Below, piece by piece: positions 13,011 through 14,173 of a stretch of 14,173 bases of DNA. The notes under the pieces are model-generated. The model made no database searches, was not told the DNA's origin, and saw only the letters and a program-made list of their open reading frames with translations. This DNA comes from CAYLNK01 sp964384675. Its GTDB lineage: Bacteria > Acidobacteriota > Thermoanaerobaculia > UBA5066. A program made the translations under genes and the position numbers. The stretch covers positions 1-14,173 of the forward strand of contig CAYLNK010000159.1 of the NCBI GenBank assembly GCA_964384675.1. Reading direction: 5' to 3'. The first letter of the stretch is position 1; each line of letters begins with the position of its first letter.

Positions 13011-14173
13011 GTGACCGCGTCCCGTCGAACGGATCTCCTGGCCGCCCTCGCCCTCCTGGCCGCGGGGCTCGCCGCGTTCGGCAAGACGCTCCTCGGACCG
13101 TTCGTCCTCCTGAAGGGCGACCTTTTCTACTTCCGCTATGCCTTCCAGTGGACGACGGTCTCCGCGTGGCTCTCCGGCCACGCCCCGTTCCTCGATCCGT
13201 CGCTCGGCGGCGGCGAGCCGCTCCTCGCGAACCCCAGCCACGCGGCGCTCTATCCGGGGCTCGCGCTCTACGCGCTCCTGCCGTTCCCCTTCGCCTGGGA
13301 CCTCACGGCCGCCCTCCACGTGGCCTGGGCGGGGCTCGGCCTCTACGTCCTCTCGCGCCGGCTCGGCGCGGCGCCGCCCGCGGCGCTGGCCGGAGGGCTC
13401 GTCTTCGCCCTCTCGGGGCCGCTCCTCTCGACGGTCTCGTTCTACGTGGTGCCGCAGACGGCGAGCTGGCTGCCGTGGGCGCTCGCCCTCGCCCACCGTG
13501 CGTTCTTCCGCGCCGGGCACGCGGTGCCGCTGGCCGGCCTCGCGCTCGCGATGCAACTCCTCGTGCCGGAGCCGCTCGTGGTGCTCGGGACCTGGCTCGT
13601 CCTCTTCGGCGCGTGGAGCGTGGGCCTCGCCGCCGGCGATCCCGCGCGCCGCCGCCGCCGAGCGGTCGACGGGCTCGCGATGGCCGCCGTCGGGCTCCTC
13701 GTCTCGGCCGCTCAGACGCTGCCGGCGATCCTCTGGATTCCGCGCTCGACCCGCGCCGGCGGCGTCGACTTCGGGCGCTCCGCGGCCCTCTGGTCGCTCC
13801 CGCCGGGGCGCCTCGCCGAGCTGGCGCTCCCCGGCTTCTTCGGCTCCTCCACGGGCACCACCGCCGACGAGCTGTGGGGCGGCCCCCTGAGCGACTCCGG
13901 AATCCCGCTCCTCTCCCTCGTCTACCTCGGGATGCTGCCGCTCGTCCTCTTGCCGTCCGCGCTGAAGCGCCGCGCCGGACGGGCCGCGGGAGCGCTCGGC
14001 GCGATGGCTCTGCTCCTGGCGCTCGGCCGGCACACGCCGCTCGGCGCGGCGCTCTTCCACGCGCTTCCCCCGTTCCGGATGGCGCGCTACCCGGAGAAGT
14101 GGCTCCTCTTCGCGGCGCTCGCCGGCGCCGTCGTGACGGCGCTCGGGGCCCGCGTTCCGCCGGACGACGAGCC
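13011..14173 (+). CDS. YfhO/GT-C-like polytopic membrane protein, N-terminal part (runs off the window)
   Basis: The frame is open from GTG 13011 to the last base (387 complete codons), with no stop. After a first helix (about 8-34) comes LKGDLFYF (34-41) and a loop with GGGEPLLANPSHAALYP (66-82). This matches the GD...G-PL-aNP...yP pattern of YfhO-type and related GT-C membrane proteins, where the acidic residue (here Asp37) sits in the first extracytoplasmic loop. At least eight hydrophobic segments follow, then PPFRMARYPEKW (353-364), which resembles the PpFR-PaR loop of the family before the next helix. Relatives such as YfhO act in glycosylation of teichoic or lipoteichoic acids; the substrate here is unknown and may be another envelope glycan. 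Full-length members usually exceed 600 residues, so roughly half may be missing. The start is uncertain: no ribosome site is clear and the frame is open further upstream, but an earlier start would run into the divergent ACBP promoter region. Confidence 0.75.
   Translation, partial: MTASRRTDLLAALALLAAGLAAFGKTLLGPFVLLKGDLFYFRYAFQWTTVSAWLSGHAPFLDPSLGGGEPLLANPSHAALYPGLALYALLPFPFAWDLTAALHVAWAGLGLYVLSRRLGAAPPAALAGGLVFALSGPLLSTVSFYVVPQTASWLPWALALAHRAFFRAGHAVPLAGLALAMQLLVPEPLVVLGTWLVLFGAWSVGLAAGDPARRRRRAVDGLAMAAVGLLVSAAQTLPAILWIPRSTRAGGVDFGRSAALWSLPPGRLAELALPGFFGSSTGTTADELWGGPLSDSGIPLLSLVYLGMLPLVLLPSALKRRAGRAAGALGAMALLLALGRHTPLGAALFHALPPFRMARYPEKWLLFAALAGAVVTALGARVPPDDE

Noticed and set aside
1..14173. 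tRNA, rRNA, riboswitch, CRISPR array, insertion sequence or attachment site
   Set aside because: I found no clover-leaf tRNA, direct-repeat array, transposase or terminal repeats by reading; gaps between genes are too short for most of these.

Overview
This is a GC-rich window (clearly above 65% G+C by eye) that is almost entirely coding. It holds ten protein genes, two of them cut by the window edges. I see no tRNA, rRNA, CRISPR array, insertion sequence or phage gene. No gene-free stretch exceeds about 100 bases. The gene mix fits a free-living, GC-rich Gram-negative bacterium: a secreted S9 peptidase, a KY-type transglutaminase, a free acyl-CoA-binding protein, GT-C/YfhO-like membrane proteins, and a cyclic-di-GMP protein with a V4R sensor. 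Acidobacteriota (Thermoanaerobaculia/Vicinamibacteria-like) is my best guess, with Myxococcota-type lineages as alternatives. That is inference from gene content, with no marker gene to confirm it.

Layout. Bases 1-183 (+) hold the C-terminal end of a universal stress protein. It converges on a minus-strand block of four genes: a lipase/methyltransferase fusion (190-1935), a polytopic GT-C-like membrane protein (2011-3804), a secreted S9 prolyl-oligopeptidase-family peptidase (3884-5863) and an uncharacterised membrane protein (5966-6916). The gaps in this block hold hairpins and -10-like boxes, so it looks like several short transcription units, not one operon. A divergent region at 6917-7016 leads to a plus-strand PLP-dependent decarboxylase (7017-8477). 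This converges on a minus-strand membrane-anchored transglutaminase (8493-10016).

A second divergent region (10017-10063) leads to a large plus-strand signalling protein (10064-12643) with the order V4R/XylR_N sensor, coiled coil, PAS, GGDEF, EAL. It converges on a minus-strand acyl-CoA-binding protein (12656-12928). A third divergent region (12929-13010) leads to a YfhO/GT-C-like membrane protein that runs off the right edge (13011-14173+).

How the genes work together. There is no obvious shared pathway; this reads as a stretch of independent chromosomal genes. The standout is the signalling protein. Its sensor keeps a Cys-Glu-Cys-Cys set with the spacing of the zinc site of phenol-sensing XylR/DmpR/MopR regulators. 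Its GGDEF domain is intact with an RxxD inhibitory site. Its EAL domain has lost several catalytic residues, so it is predicted to make cyclic-di-GMP in response to a small molecule. A second theme is a set of TAnnnT boxes lying 6-26 bases before start codons, some close enough to imply leaderless mRNAs. I found no clearly novel multi-gene system.
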